This document shows, piece by piece, positions 46,131-54,980 of a stretch of 64,000 nt of DNA (its first letter is position 1; every line of letters starts with the position of its first letter). Source of the stretch: Acinetobacter sp. WCHA55 (GTDB lineage: Bacteria > Pseudomonadota > Gammaproteobacteria > Pseudomonadales > Moraxellaceae); assembly GCF_002165305.2 (NCBI RefSeq), contig NZ_CP032286.1, positions 2,480,001 through 2,544,000 of the forward strand, given 5' to 3'. A model generated the notes under the pieces. The model made no database searches. It was not told the DNA's origin and worked only from the letters and a program-made list of their open reading frames with translations. The position numbers and the translations under genes were made by a program.

Positions 46131-46573
46131 GATTGTGGTTCCTCTGTCACTAGCCCCAAGTTCATTACCCCACTTTTTTGCAAGGATGCTATGGCCTGTG
46201 CAACCAGTTGATAATCAGCATCCTGATCGGCACGTACATAAAACTGTAAGCTTTTATCTTTTTGAATAATCGGAACGAGCTTTTGTTGCATAGTGGCTAA
46301 ATCAATGGCCTGATCCGTAACTTTCTCGGTATTCACTTCTGATCCAATATTCCAGTAATACTGGCCATTGGCTTGAATAGATAAGGTTACAATACGCTGC
46401 TGTTGTGACGCGGGCATGACATTGGCATCCACTTTAGGCAAATCAATTTGAATGCCTTGCGTCAACATTGGTGCAGTCACCATAAAAATTACCAACAACA
46501 CCAACATGACATCAATATAAGGAACCACATTCATTTCAGCATTGGGTTTTAATTTTTGAGGACGCTTAATCAT
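46127..46573 (-). CDS. exbD: ExbD proton-channel subunit
   Basis: A 148-residue protein with one membrane helix. The N-terminal NVVPYIDVMLVLLVIFMVTA contains the essential membrane Asp; the periplasmic domain follows with VVAQAIASLQKSGVMNLGLVTE at its end. ExbD with ExbB uses the proton gradient to energise TonB. It lies between exbB (12 bases upstream) and tonB (overlapping) in one operon. Confidence 0.94.
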   Translation of the reverse strand: MIKRPQKLKPNAEMNVVPYIDVMLVLLVIFMVTAPMLTQGIQIDLPKVDANVMPASQQQRIVTLSIQANGQYYWNIGSEVNTEKVTDQAIDLATMQQKLVPIIQKDKSLQFYVRADQDADYQLVAQAIASLQKSGVMNLGLVTEEPQS

Positions 46574-46585
46574 GGTTCTTGCTCC

Positions 46586-47284
46586 TTAACGCAAAGTGCG
46601 CTCAGTGTGCCCCAACAAACGATAAATACGCGTTTGCAACTCATTGGCAAAACCGTAATAACGACTGGAAAGCTTGTCAGCACGTGCCGAAAAGCGGTTA
46701 TACGCCACGACCGCAGGAATAGCGGCAAATAAACCAATAGCTGTCGCAATCAGCGCTTCTGCAATCCCTGGTGCAACTGTATTAAGGGTTGCCTGTTCAA
46801 CGGCAGACAGTCCAATAAACGCATTCATAATGCCCCAGACCGTTCCAAATAAGCCTATATACGGGCTGACTGAACCAACTGTTGCGAGAAAGGTCAGATT
46901 CTGCTGAAGCTTTTCTTCTTCTTCACTGATGCTACTGAGTAAACGACGTTCTACCCCATCAATCACATCACTTGTGGTGAGTTGCTCATCTTTGATCAAT
47001 TGATGGTATTCATCCACCCCATGTTGAAAAATGCTGACTACGCCTTTTTGTTGTTCAGGCTGTTGGTAATCTTGCTGTAAAAGATTGAGATCTTTTTGCT
47101 GTCTAAAATTCTTTAAAAAGCGGTTCCAAAGCTGCTCTTGTCCACGAAGTAACATGCCGTGACGCACGATTAAATACCAACTTACGACTGAGGATAAAAC
47201 CAAAATCAACATCACTACTTTTACCAACACACTGGCATGGCTAATCAACATCCAAACTGACATTTGATCCATCGTTGCTTGCAT
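46586..47284 (-). CDS. exbB: ExbB proton-channel subunit (MotA/TolQ/ExbB family)
   Basis: A 232-residue inner-membrane protein with three hydrophobic helices: LVKVVMLILVLSSVVSWYLIV, the LATVGSVSPYIGLFGTVWGIM region with its conserved pore motif, and IATAIGLFAAIPAVVAYNRF. ATG 47284 has GGAG seven bases upstream; the ATG at 47296 is less well placed. It is first in exbB-exbD-tonB and probably produced together with the haem receptor system. Confidence 0.94.
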   Translation of the reverse strand: MQATMDQMSVWMLISHASVLVKVVMLILVLSSVVSWYLIVRHGMLLRGQEQLWNRFLKNFRQQKDLNLLQQDYQQPEQQKGVVSIFQHGVDEYHQLIKDEQLTTSDVIDGVERRLLSSISEEEEKLQQNLTFLATVGSVSPYIGLFGTVWGIMNAFIGLSAVEQATLNTVAPGIAEALIATAIGLFAAIPAVVAYNRFSARADKLSSRYYGFANELQTRIYRLLGHTERTLR

Positions 47285-47334
47285 AACGCACTCCAATTTT
47301 TTACTGCATGGTGCAGTACATATATATTTTTAAA

Positions 47335-47361
47335 ATGGGCTGTGATTCTTTAGCAGCCCAT
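47335..47361 (-). terminator. Terminator after the phytase operon
   Basis: ATGGGCTG (47335-47342) and CAGCCCAT (47354-47361) form a perfect 8-bp stem, followed on the minus strand by TTTTAAAAATAT. It separates the receptor/phytase unit from exbB. Confidence 0.8.
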
Positions 47362-47388
47362 GTACTCACTCAGGTACTAAAGCGCTAT

Positions 47389-49368
47389 TTAGTCCAAATG
47401 CAGCGCTTGGGCGATTTTTTCCCAAGGCACATATTTAAAGTTCTGATTGGTTTCAGGCATACGTTTACGTCCGTCTTGCACCACCAACATACCTCGCTTC
47501 CATTTGCCACCAAAATTTAGGGAACTCACATCTAGTCCATCTGTTTCAGACACAGCGTCAATGCCTTTATCGGTATTGATGCCGATACGAAATGCGCCAC
47601 GAACCGTGTAAGGTGCAGCAGCATCAAGCACCACAAAGCTGTCATTGCCTTGGCTTGAAACCACCAAATAACGTTGGTTTTTGCCGTGATAAAGTCCCAT
47701 CCCCTCAATGTCATCATGCATCACCTCTCCTACACCTATCACCTGCTGCATAGGAAGCTGAGTTTTTGGGTTGAGATCTTTTACCCACACCGCGACATCT
47801 TCTTCACCCAAGAAAATACGCCCTGTGGCATCGTCTACGACACAGCCTTCAGGTTGGGTTTTAACTGAAAAACGTTGTACTTCTTCAGCTCTTAATTTTT
47901 GCTGTGCAGCCGTGATGTGGTATTGAACAAAAGTCCCGTTTTTATCGTTGGGAATGGCATAAATTTCCCCTTGAGCGTCGCGGTACATGCAAATGCCATA
48001 AATATCATCCAATGTGGTTGTTAACTCGCCAAGCACAGAAACCTTGCCCGTTTTGGGTTGAATCGCAAAGAGATGCAGGCTGTTATGATCTCGGTTCGAT
48101 GCCACCGCCAAATCGACTGTCTGATTGCCCCATTTAAAACCGTGGCGTACATCGACATTATTCAATCGCCCTACTGGCAAGTACTGCACAGTTTTGCCCT
48201 GTAAGTCGTTAACCTGTAGACCACCTTGTTTATCTGTCGCTAAAATACGGGACTGACTCGGCTGTGCAGCGTTATGCCAAATTGCAGGATCATCAGCCGC
48301 ATCACCTGTACTTGGCACGCCCTCCGTCTGCACTTCTGCTGGAATAGTGATGATATTTTGGGCTTTGGTCTGGGTCTGCGTTTCCCATTCCACATCTGTC
48401 ACTTTCACGGTTTTATCATCTAAAATCAGCAAGGATTTATCAGTTAAATTACCTTGAACACTCAAAGTCTCTGCTTCTTTCACCGTGTCTAGTTGTAAAG
48501 GCGGCTGTGCTTTCCATTGCTTATCTTGCTTTTGATAACGATAAAGCAAAGGTTTTTCTGCATCGAGTACAGCGACATGATCATCTACAATCGCAATTGC
48601 AGAGGGTGAACCTTGAATCGAACCAAAGGGTTGCACGAGATCCACCGCCTGACGCACCATGTCTGCTTCAGAATGAGCTGGATATGCCCAAATGCCAACA
48701 TTCTCTTCATTAATAAACAACTCTGCTGTGGCATCATTCACTTTGCATACACTACTAGCAGGTGGAAAACTGAGACGGCGTACCAACTGTGGTTGAACTA
48801 AAGCCTTCTCATGCTGAGCCACCAACCATTGTTCACCAAGCCCCTCTTCACCTACTAAAAAAGCAAAACTCAGCCCTTGAGCATCGGTATATAGGCAAAC
48901 ATCTTCAGACTTAAATGAACGCTTTGGAATAAAACTAGGCTTGTCCCATGCTTTATTTTTTAAGTTCATGCTCATCAGTTGAATTTGCTGTTGTTGCAAA
49001 TTCGACGCAGCAATCAATAAACGCTCCGAACCAATCCGATAATCAAAACGCCCAAACTGACCTTGAATTTGATGTAGTACATTTTGTTGATCATCTAAAA
49101 TTTGTAGCCCTTTATTTTTACTGCTCAACAGTGCGGCAACTTCAGGCCATGCACTCAAGGTTAACCATTGCACATCCTCAGTTTTCGCCCCATTCATGTC
49201 GACTTCACGTAATTGCAACTTCGCTGCCATAGGCTGATCTATTGGTATTTCAACCGAGCTTAACGACTGGCTATTTTGCGGAGCTTGGGGCACGCTGTGC
49301 TGACTGCATGCGCTCAATAACAGCAAGCAACTGCTTAAAGCAGACCATTTAAAAGATGAAAATTTCAT
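47389..49368 (-). CDS. Lipoprotein beta-propeller phytase (3-phytase) with two propeller-like halves
   Basis: A 659-residue protein. The start MKFSSFKWSALSSCLLLLSAC carries a lipobox ending at Cys, so it is probably an outer-membrane-anchored lipoprotein. The C-terminal half is a beta-propeller phytase: DAADDPAIWHNAAQPSQSRI, GGLQVNDLQGKTVQYLPVGR, PEGCVVDDATGRIFLGEEDV and DDIEGMGLYHGKNQRYLVVS, with calcium-binding acidic residues. The N-terminal half is a weaker propeller-like repeat, as in dual-domain phytases. The enzyme releases phosphate from phytate. It follows a TonB receptor by 76 bases and two alkaline phosphatases lie nearby, so a phosphate-scavenging role is likely. Confidence 0.88.
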   Translation of the reverse strand: MKFSSFKWSALSSCLLLLSACSQHSVPQAPQNSQSLSSVEIPIDQPMAAKLQLREVDMNGAKTEDVQWLTLSAWPEVAALLSSKNKGLQILDDQQNVLHQIQGQFGRFDYRIGSERLLIAASNLQQQQIQLMSMNLKNKAWDKPSFIPKRSFKSEDVCLYTDAQGLSFAFLVGEEGLGEQWLVAQHEKALVQPQLVRRLSFPPASSVCKVNDATAELFINEENVGIWAYPAHSEADMVRQAVDLVQPFGSIQGSPSAIAIVDDHVAVLDAEKPLLYRYQKQDKQWKAQPPLQLDTVKEAETLSVQGNLTDKSLLILDDKTVKVTDVEWETQTQTKAQNIITIPAEVQTEGVPSTGDAADDPAIWHNAAQPSQSRILATDKQGGLQVNDLQGKTVQYLPVGRLNNVDVRHGFKWGNQTVDLAVASNRDHNSLHLFAIQPKTGKVSVLGELTTTLDDIYGICMYRDAQGEIYAIPNDKNGTFVQYHITAAQQKLRAEEVQRFSVKTQPEGCVVDDATGRIFLGEEDVAVWVKDLNPKTQLPMQQVIGVGEVMHDDIEGMGLYHGKNQRYLVVSSQGNDSFVVLDAAAPYTVRGAFRIGINTDKGIDAVSETDGLDVSSLNFGGKWKRGMLVVQDGRKRMPETNQNFKYVPWEKIAQALHLD

Positions 49369-49444
49369 AGAGATACTCAAAATTGGGCAAGGAACCTCAG
49401 GTCTGCTTCTGTTGAGCAAACCTGAGTACTAAATTTAATTCGAC

Positions 49445-51931
49445 TTAAAAATGGGTATAGGTCAGTGCCAGTTTGTAAGCTGGGCCATACTCTTCATATT
49501 GCGCGTTATAAGCCTTAGAACCTGCATAGTTGTAATAATGCTCATCGGTGATGTTTTGTACATCAAACTTGAGCTGTAAGTTTTTAGATAAGTTCACATG
49601 ACTACTAAAATCAAGGAAGATTTGGTCATCGGTATAAATATCTTTTTCAGGCGTATCAATGTCACCGAGTTCATACAGATAACTCGATTTATAATTTGCT
49701 GAAAGTCGTACACCAAAACGTTCATTTTCCCAGCCAAGCATCGCATTCGCCACCACATCCGACTGATTTGGCAAATGAATACGACGACTCAGAAGTTCAC
49801 CATCTTTCATCGAATCAATATCCGCTTCTGACTTACTAAAGGTGGTATTTAAACCCAACAAGAACCCGTTCCATGGTGCTCCTAAGTGGTCAAATTTTTG
49901 TGAATAGGCAAACTCCATTCCATAGAGTTTGGCACTTTGACCATTTTTATAAGTTACAGCTTCATCAAAGTCAGCCCACTGACCTGTCCCTGCAATATTG
50001 GTGTTATAGATAAAATTGTCGATATCTTTATAAAAACTATAAAAACTCACCATACTGGCTTTGCCAAAATACTTTTCTACACCCAAATCAAAGTTAGAAG
50101 ACTCCAAAGGCTTCAACATTGGGTTACCAAACTCAGCTTCATCACCATCTATGTAAACACCTGGTGCACTTTGCGCAAAGTTCGGACGCACGACACTATT
50201 GGTCCATGCCGCACGCAGGTAGGTATTGTCCGCCAATTGATAACGCAAATGTAAGCTTGGCAACCAATGATCATAGTCATTTTCATATTTGGTCGCAGTG
50301 ATCACATCATCATTAAACTCAAAACCACGTGCTTCAAAGTTGGTATTTTCATAACGTAAGCCAGCAATCACACGCAATTGATCCAAATCAATCGTATTCA
50401 TGATATAAGCCGCTTGTATGTCTTCATTTGACTTAAAGTCATTAATGATGGAGCCATCCGCAACCACATAGTCAGCAGCGTTTAGCCCATTTATTTTGTC
50501 CTGAATGGCATTTTCATTGATGCTTGGACCAAACTGTCCCAGTTCATAGTGACTGTTTGAATTGAAATCTGAACTTGACGTGCTGAGGTTTTTATATTTC
50601 CACTCATCGGTATTATTGGTTTTCTCACGTTGACTGATTTTGCCCCCGAACTTCAATGCAGCAGCATAATTCCCCAACATATAGTCTTTTAAAAAGTCTA
50701 ATTTACCGTTGTATTCTTTATCGGTGGTTTTAGACTTTTCCCACGACACCGAATCTAGCTCATAGTTGGCAGCATCATAAAAATCTTGATCTGCTGTTAC
50801 AACTGGCTTTTGGGTACTGCTAAAGCCAACATTGCTAAACTCAGCTTTATATTTCGCCCCCGAAATACCACCCGGATTTTCCTCCGATGCTTCGCTATAA
50901 CCGAGCTGACCTTCCACTATCCAAGTCCCAAAACCTTGCTTGCCGCCTAAAACAAAAGACTGTATTTCTTGTGTTTCTTCACGACTCTTCAGTGAACGAG
51001 TCACTTCCGCATCACCTCGCTGGCCTGCAAGTTGTGGATCAGAAAATTCAGCCGCCACTTCCTGACGTGATTCAGTGTCTTTAAAGCGACTATATAAAGT
51101 TCTTAAATAGTATTCGCCTGTGTCATTGGGGCGGTAATCAAAATTCAGCCCCGCACCAATGCGCTCCCGCTCGATGTCATATTGGCGCATTGCAGTTTCT
51201 TCAAGTGCATCGCCATCCCAAGCTCCACCCGTTTCAACATTGTCCGAGCCAAATTTTCGGTTTTGATAACTCAGTGCCAGCGCCACCCCAAGGTTGTCTT
51301 GCCCCTCACCAACACTGAAACGGTTACTGATGGCACCCGATGCTTTAGGGCTATATTTTTCCCGTTTTTCATCATAACCACCTTCAACCGTTCCCGTATA
51401 AAACAAACCGTCATGGTCAAAGGCTGATAAACTTTCGACTTGCACCGTACCGCCTAATGAGTTGGCATCCATATCTGGTGTCAACGTTTTCACCACAGCC
51501 AAAGACTGCACCAGCTCTGATGGTAAGACATCCAATGCCACGCCACGGCGATCGCTTTCAGGCGCGGGAACCAAAGTACCATTGATGGTCACTGCATTTA
51601 AGTCAGCACCTAAACCACGAACCGAAACAAAACGTCCTTCACCTTGGTCACGCTCTGTAGATACACCCGGTATCCGTTGCAAAGCTTCTGCGGCATTATC
51701 ATCGGGTAATTGCCCAATGCCATCGGCATGTACCACACTGCTGATTTGGTCGGCACGTTTTTGTTCTTTGAGTGCTTTATCCATACTTGCAGCTTGGCCA
51801 ATGACCTGTACATATTCCACCGTGTTATCTTCGGCATGTAGATGCGTCATGCTCAGCATTGACAGGACCAGTGTACTGAGCTGAAAACCCGCACGCTTAT
51901 GTTTCATGAAACGGCTCTGATTATTTTGCAT
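49445..51931 (-). CDS. TonB-dependent receptor paired with phytase (TIGR01782-like)
   Basis: An 828-residue outer-membrane receptor. It has a signal peptide near residues 8-34 and a plug with the pattern IGQLPDDNAAEALQRIPGVS, GRFVSVRGLGADLNAVTING and MDANSLGGTVQVES, characteristic of the Xanthomonas/Caulobacter-type receptor family. The barrel ends in GPAYKLALTYTHF. It has no STN domain, so it is a transporter rather than a sensor. ATG 51931 follows GAGGGGAAG. Directly upstream of a phytase lipoprotein, it may import inositol phosphates or other organophosphates; this substrate is inferred from context. A PHO-box-like sequence lies in its promoter. Confidence 0.86.
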   Translation of the reverse strand: MQNNQSRFMKHKRAGFQLSTLVLSMLSMTHLHAEDNTVEYVQVIGQAASMDKALKEQKRADQISSVVHADGIGQLPDDNAAEALQRIPGVSTERDQGEGRFVSVRGLGADLNAVTINGTLVPAPESDRRGVALDVLPSELVQSLAVVKTLTPDMDANSLGGTVQVESLSAFDHDGLFYTGTVEGGYDEKREKYSPKASGAISNRFSVGEGQDNLGVALALSYQNRKFGSDNVETGGAWDGDALEETAMRQYDIERERIGAGLNFDYRPNDTGEYYLRTLYSRFKDTESRQEVAAEFSDPQLAGQRGDAEVTRSLKSREETQEIQSFVLGGKQGFGTWIVEGQLGYSEASEENPGGISGAKYKAEFSNVGFSSTQKPVVTADQDFYDAANYELDSVSWEKSKTTDKEYNGKLDFLKDYMLGNYAAALKFGGKISQREKTNNTDEWKYKNLSTSSSDFNSNSHYELGQFGPSINENAIQDKINGLNAADYVVADGSIINDFKSNEDIQAAYIMNTIDLDQLRVIAGLRYENTNFEARGFEFNDDVITATKYENDYDHWLPSLHLRYQLADNTYLRAAWTNSVVRPNFAQSAPGVYIDGDEAEFGNPMLKPLESSNFDLGVEKYFGKASMVSFYSFYKDIDNFIYNTNIAGTGQWADFDEAVTYKNGQSAKLYGMEFAYSQKFDHLGAPWNGFLLGLNTTFSKSEADIDSMKDGELLSRRIHLPNQSDVVANAMLGWENERFGVRLSANYKSSYLYELGDIDTPEKDIYTDDQIFLDFSSHVNLSKNLQLKFDVQNITDEHYYNYAGSKAYNAQYEEYGPAYKLALTYTHF

Positions 51932-51988
51932 TATGTTCTTCCCCTCAAGCCAAAGTGGCATGGTTTGAACGCACAATAGAAATTGAAT

Positions 51989-52006
51989 GTGAACATGATG
52001 TGACAG
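51989..52006 (-). promoter_or_regulatory. Candidate PHO box ahead of the receptor/phytase operon
   Basis: On the minus strand, CTGTCACATCATGTTCAC has a good first PhoB half-site (CTGTCAC) and a partial second half-site 11 bases on (TGTTCAC), the PhoB spacing. It lies about 60-75 bases before the receptor ATG. Confidence 0.4.
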
Positions 52007-52255
52007 TGCCTTTTACCACCTGCCCTTTTTATTTGTTTTTGGCCATTTTCAGCAAAAAGTGAGCTAATTTGATCTGTATAGAGAAAATTCTGAGCATACA
52101 GAATGATGCATATTCACCACAAAGATAGGGTTTTTCAGCATTTTTATTCTCAAAAAGCAAAAATACCCTGATCTATTTTGACTCTAGCCTTTGCCATCAA
52201 ACTGTCATCTAAATCTGTTTAGCTTGGGCGAAAATAAATCATTTCAAAAAATGCT

Positions 52256-53182
52256 ATGCCTAAATACTTTGCTTACTACCGCTGGCCTTTGTTATGTGTA
52301 GCGACTGCCTGTAGCTTATCTCTCTGGTTGTTTATCTTACTTGGACAGAGCAAGTCGTTTGCTGAATGGAACTGGGTCGATATTTTAGGTGAAGGGGGAG
52401 CAACTGTTTTTATTGGTATTTGGATTTTCTTTATTATTAAAAGCCGTCCTTTGGGCCGTGTAACCAACTATATATTTTATGGACTGTGTTTTATTTTTTT
52501 CCATATGTGGATGGACAGCTTAGATGAGTTTATTCGCCTACCTAAAGAAATCATGTGGGATGCATGGCTTGAGTCCATTCCTTTTCCAATTGGACTGTGC
52601 CTATTTACCATCGGGATTTATTTTTGGCATCAAGAAGAACTGGCGATTTCTAAACACATGCAAAAACGAGAACGTATTTATCGGGATCATCGTTTATTCG
52701 ATGCACTCACCCCTTTGGCCGATGCTCATTACTTTAAAACACAGCTCAAAGCTGCAATTGAGCAAAACTTGCATGAACCCAGCGACATGTCCGTCATATT
52801 GTTAGATATGCATAATTTTAATCAGATTAATCAAATACATGGTTTTGATGAAGGCACATCTATTTTGCAGCATGTTTCACAATTGATTAGCTTAAACTTA
52901 CGACCACAAGACCTGCTCTGCCGCTTCGCAGGAGATCGTTTTATTATGCTGTTACCAGAGACGAAGCTACAACAGGCTGAAAAAATGGCAGCTCAACTTG
53001 AGCGCATGCTTATGGTCAGTGCTTATTATCAACGTGATCTGTCCGTGCACATTCCTTTAAAAGCACTCACGACCTGCTGTTCAGTCGGGCAATACCAAAC
53101 TGCTCAGCAACTTTTGAGTGCCTTGAATCAGCAATTGCTTCATGTGAAGCAATACTACTCACCGAAGCGAGTCACGGTATGA
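52256..53182 (+). CDS. Membrane protein with degenerate GGDEF domain
   Basis: A 308-residue protein with about four membrane helices in residues 1-125 (for example PLLCVATACSLSLWLFILLG and PIGLCLFTIGIYFW), then a GGDEF-type domain (about 150-300; MSVILLDMHNFNQINQIHGF, LRPQDLLCRFAGDRFIMLLP). The signature is AGDRF instead of GGDEF, so the catalytic Glu is replaced by Arg and the domain is probably not a working diguanylate cyclase. Its stop overlaps the AraC gene start by four bases (ATGA), so the two are coupled. It may act as a membrane sensor for that regulator. Confidence 0.82.
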   Translation: MPKYFAYYRWPLLCVATACSLSLWLFILLGQSKSFAEWNWVDILGEGGATVFIGIWIFFIIKSRPLGRVTNYIFYGLCFIFFHMWMDSLDEFIRLPKEIMWDAWLESIPFPIGLCLFTIGIYFWHQEELAISKHMQKRERIYRDHRLFDALTPLADAHYFKTQLKAAIEQNLHEPSDMSVILLDMHNFNQINQIHGFDEGTSILQHVSQLISLNLRPQDLLCRFAGDRFIMLLPETKLQQAEKMAAQLERMLMVSAYYQRDLSVHIPLKALTTCCSVGQYQTAQQLLSALNQQLLHVKQYYSPKRVTV

Positions 53183-54180
53183 GCTTTGAATGCGACTACA
53201 GCTACATTCCTGCGCATCATCAATTGTCTATTTTAATTGATTTAGCAGTCAGCCATGAGGTCGAACATCACGTCCTACTCAGTGGTAGTGGTATTTTCTT
53301 GGACGATATCTTTTCAGGGCAAAAGCTGATTAGCCAGCAACAGTTACAACAGGTTTTAACAAATGCTGAGCAGTGTTTTCGCAATCAGGACATCAGTTTT
53401 TTATTCGGTCAACGCAGCCTAACCACCCCCTTTAATGACGCCATTAAATCCATGCTGTATGCATCGACCTTCGATGAGGCGCTTAGCCGTTATTTAACAT
53501 TTTCCGCATCTGTTTCACCGTGGTTATGCCCTCGACTCATGTACAGCCAAAGCCATATTCATATTTATTGGTTAGATGAAAACAAGCTTGAAAATCGCTT
53601 TTTAATCGAAAGCGCAATGAGTGCAATACAAGCATTTAGCCGTCAACTGTATCAAACCAAGTTAGCATGGAAATTCGAATTTAATTTTTCTGAACCGGAT
53701 TATATTGAACAATATTGGACGCACTTAGGCAGTGATTTGGAGTTTAACCGCCCCATTAATATGATTAGTTTGCCGCGTGACTTGGTCCATGAAAAACTCC
53801 CAAATGCCTCTTCGACCTTAGCTGCAATCAGTTATCAACATGCGCTGAAAGAGATGACAGCTCAAAATATTCAACAGAGTTTTTTGCTCAGTTTGCATCA
53901 ATACTTCATGCAAAATATTCAAAATAATATTCAACTCGAACAAACCGCTGACTATTTTCAAATGAGTTCTGCCACCTTAAAACGTAAACTGAAAAAGCAT
54001 CAGACCCATTTTCAGGCACAACTCGATCAAAGTCGTTTGCATACTGCCATCATTTTATATCGTGTACATGGTTTTAAAACTGAACAGATTTCTCAGTATT
54101 TACAAATTAACGATGCCACTAATTTTCGACGTGCATTTAAACGTTGGAGTGGTTTAACGGTACAAGCGGCACAGTCCTAA
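53179..54180 (+). CDS. AraC-family regulator coupled to the degenerate GGDEF protein
   Basis: A 333-residue regulator. The N-terminal ~190 residues resemble the AraC arabinose-binding-type sensor domain (ILIDLAVSHEVEHHVLLSG at the start, then a segment running to NMISLPRDLVHEKLPN). The C-terminal helix-turn-helix pair is LEQTADYFQMSSATLKRKLK and KTEQISQYLQINDATNFRRAFKRW. It sits between the divergent receptor/phytase operon and the converging phosphatase operon, so it could regulate either. Ligand unknown. Confidence 0.85.
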   Translation: MSFECDYSYIPAHHQLSILIDLAVSHEVEHHVLLSGSGIFLDDIFSGQKLISQQQLQQVLTNAEQCFRNQDISFLFGQRSLTTPFNDAIKSMLYASTFDEALSRYLTFSASVSPWLCPRLMYSQSHIHIYWLDENKLENRFLIESAMSAIQAFSRQLYQTKLAWKFEFNFSEPDYIEQYWTHLGSDLEFNRPINMISLPRDLVHEKLPNASSTLAAISYQHALKEMTAQNIQQSFLLSLHQYFMQNIQNNIQLEQTADYFQMSSATLKRKLKKHQTHFQAQLDQSRLHTAIILYRVHGFKTEQISQYLQINDATNFRRAFKRWSGLTVQAAQS

Positions 54181-54254
54181 CCGATTATTTTTCCGAAAAA
54201 AAATCACGAATATTGCTGTTGTAACGCCGAAATTAAAAGTCAAAAACTCATCGG

Positions 54255-54980
54255 CTAATCACTAAAGTCAGCATAGTCACGTTCGCTGTATTTTTCTGTT
54301 TGCGTCCAAGGTGTAGCAACATGTTGGCCAATTTTGCGCACGGTAAAGGTTTTGGCATAGCCTGCGGTCGGTTTGAGCAATTCATATTTTTGAACCAGTT
54401 GATCCTGTTCATTCCATATAATATTCAATGTTTGCTCAGCACTGCGTATTTGATAATGCACTAACTTCGGATCACGTTGAATCAATTGTGCTCGCTTTAA
54501 AATGTCAGGATGAATCAAACTATATTCACAGCGCCAACAGTTTTTCATCCCTAGCATTTCTTGATCGACATCCTGCAATTGCACCCGCATTTTTTCATCT
54601 GGCAAAATATAAAAACGCTGAAACGGACTCGCTACGTTTGCTTGCCCGACTGCATCTTTGCGCTGCATCCACTGAATTGCACTGTCAAAACTCGCATGCT
54701 CATGGGTTTCTGTTTTGGCAGACACATGAGCGTTGCTAGATGTATGGACTTCGTCAGCATGCATTTGAGTGTTTAAACGTTCAATCCAAATATTTTTCGC
54801 ATCTCGAATTATTTTCTCACTGTATTTTTGAATGGTCGTGACCCCATTGGTATCCAACCGTTCAATCTGATAATCAATACGATATTCATCTGCCGACCAG
54901 ACCCACGGACTGAGCAAACTGAAAGACAATGCGAAGAACTTCATTTTGAATTTGAACGGCGGTATTAATCTTGTATCCAT
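54255..54980 (-). CDS. Exported His-rich hypothetical protein coupled to alkaline phosphatase
   Basis: A 241-residue protein with an N-terminal signal-like segment (KMKFFALSFSLLSPWVWSA then DEYRID). The mature part is beta-rich (YEIDYQIERL-like strands), with a His-rich loop from about 75 to 95 (MHADEVHTSSNAHVSAKTETHEHA) that might bind metal. A CWRC pair (about residue 148) is also present. Its ATG overlaps the upstream phosphatase stop by one base (TAATG), so it is made together with that enzyme. A role as periplasmic accessory or metal-handling factor for the metalloenzyme is speculation. Family not recognised. Confidence 0.7.
   Translation of the reverse strand: MDTRLIPPFKFKMKFFALSFSLLSPWVWSADEYRIDYQIERLDTNGVTTIQKYSEKIIRDAKNIWIERLNTQMHADEVHTSSNAHVSAKTETHEHASFDSAIQWMQRKDAVGQANVASPFQRFYILPDEKMRVQLQDVDQEMLGMKNCWRCEYSLIHPDILKRAQLIQRDPKLVHYQIRSAEQTLNIIWNEQDQLVQKYELLKPTAGYAKTFTVRKIGQHVATPWTQTEKYSERDYADFSD

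Noticed and set aside
52202..52220. Second PHO box ahead of the GGDEF gene (CTGTCATCTAAATCTGTTTA)
   Set aside because: The first half-site is good, but the second copy is off the 11-base spacing by two bases and poorly matched, so it was not annotated.
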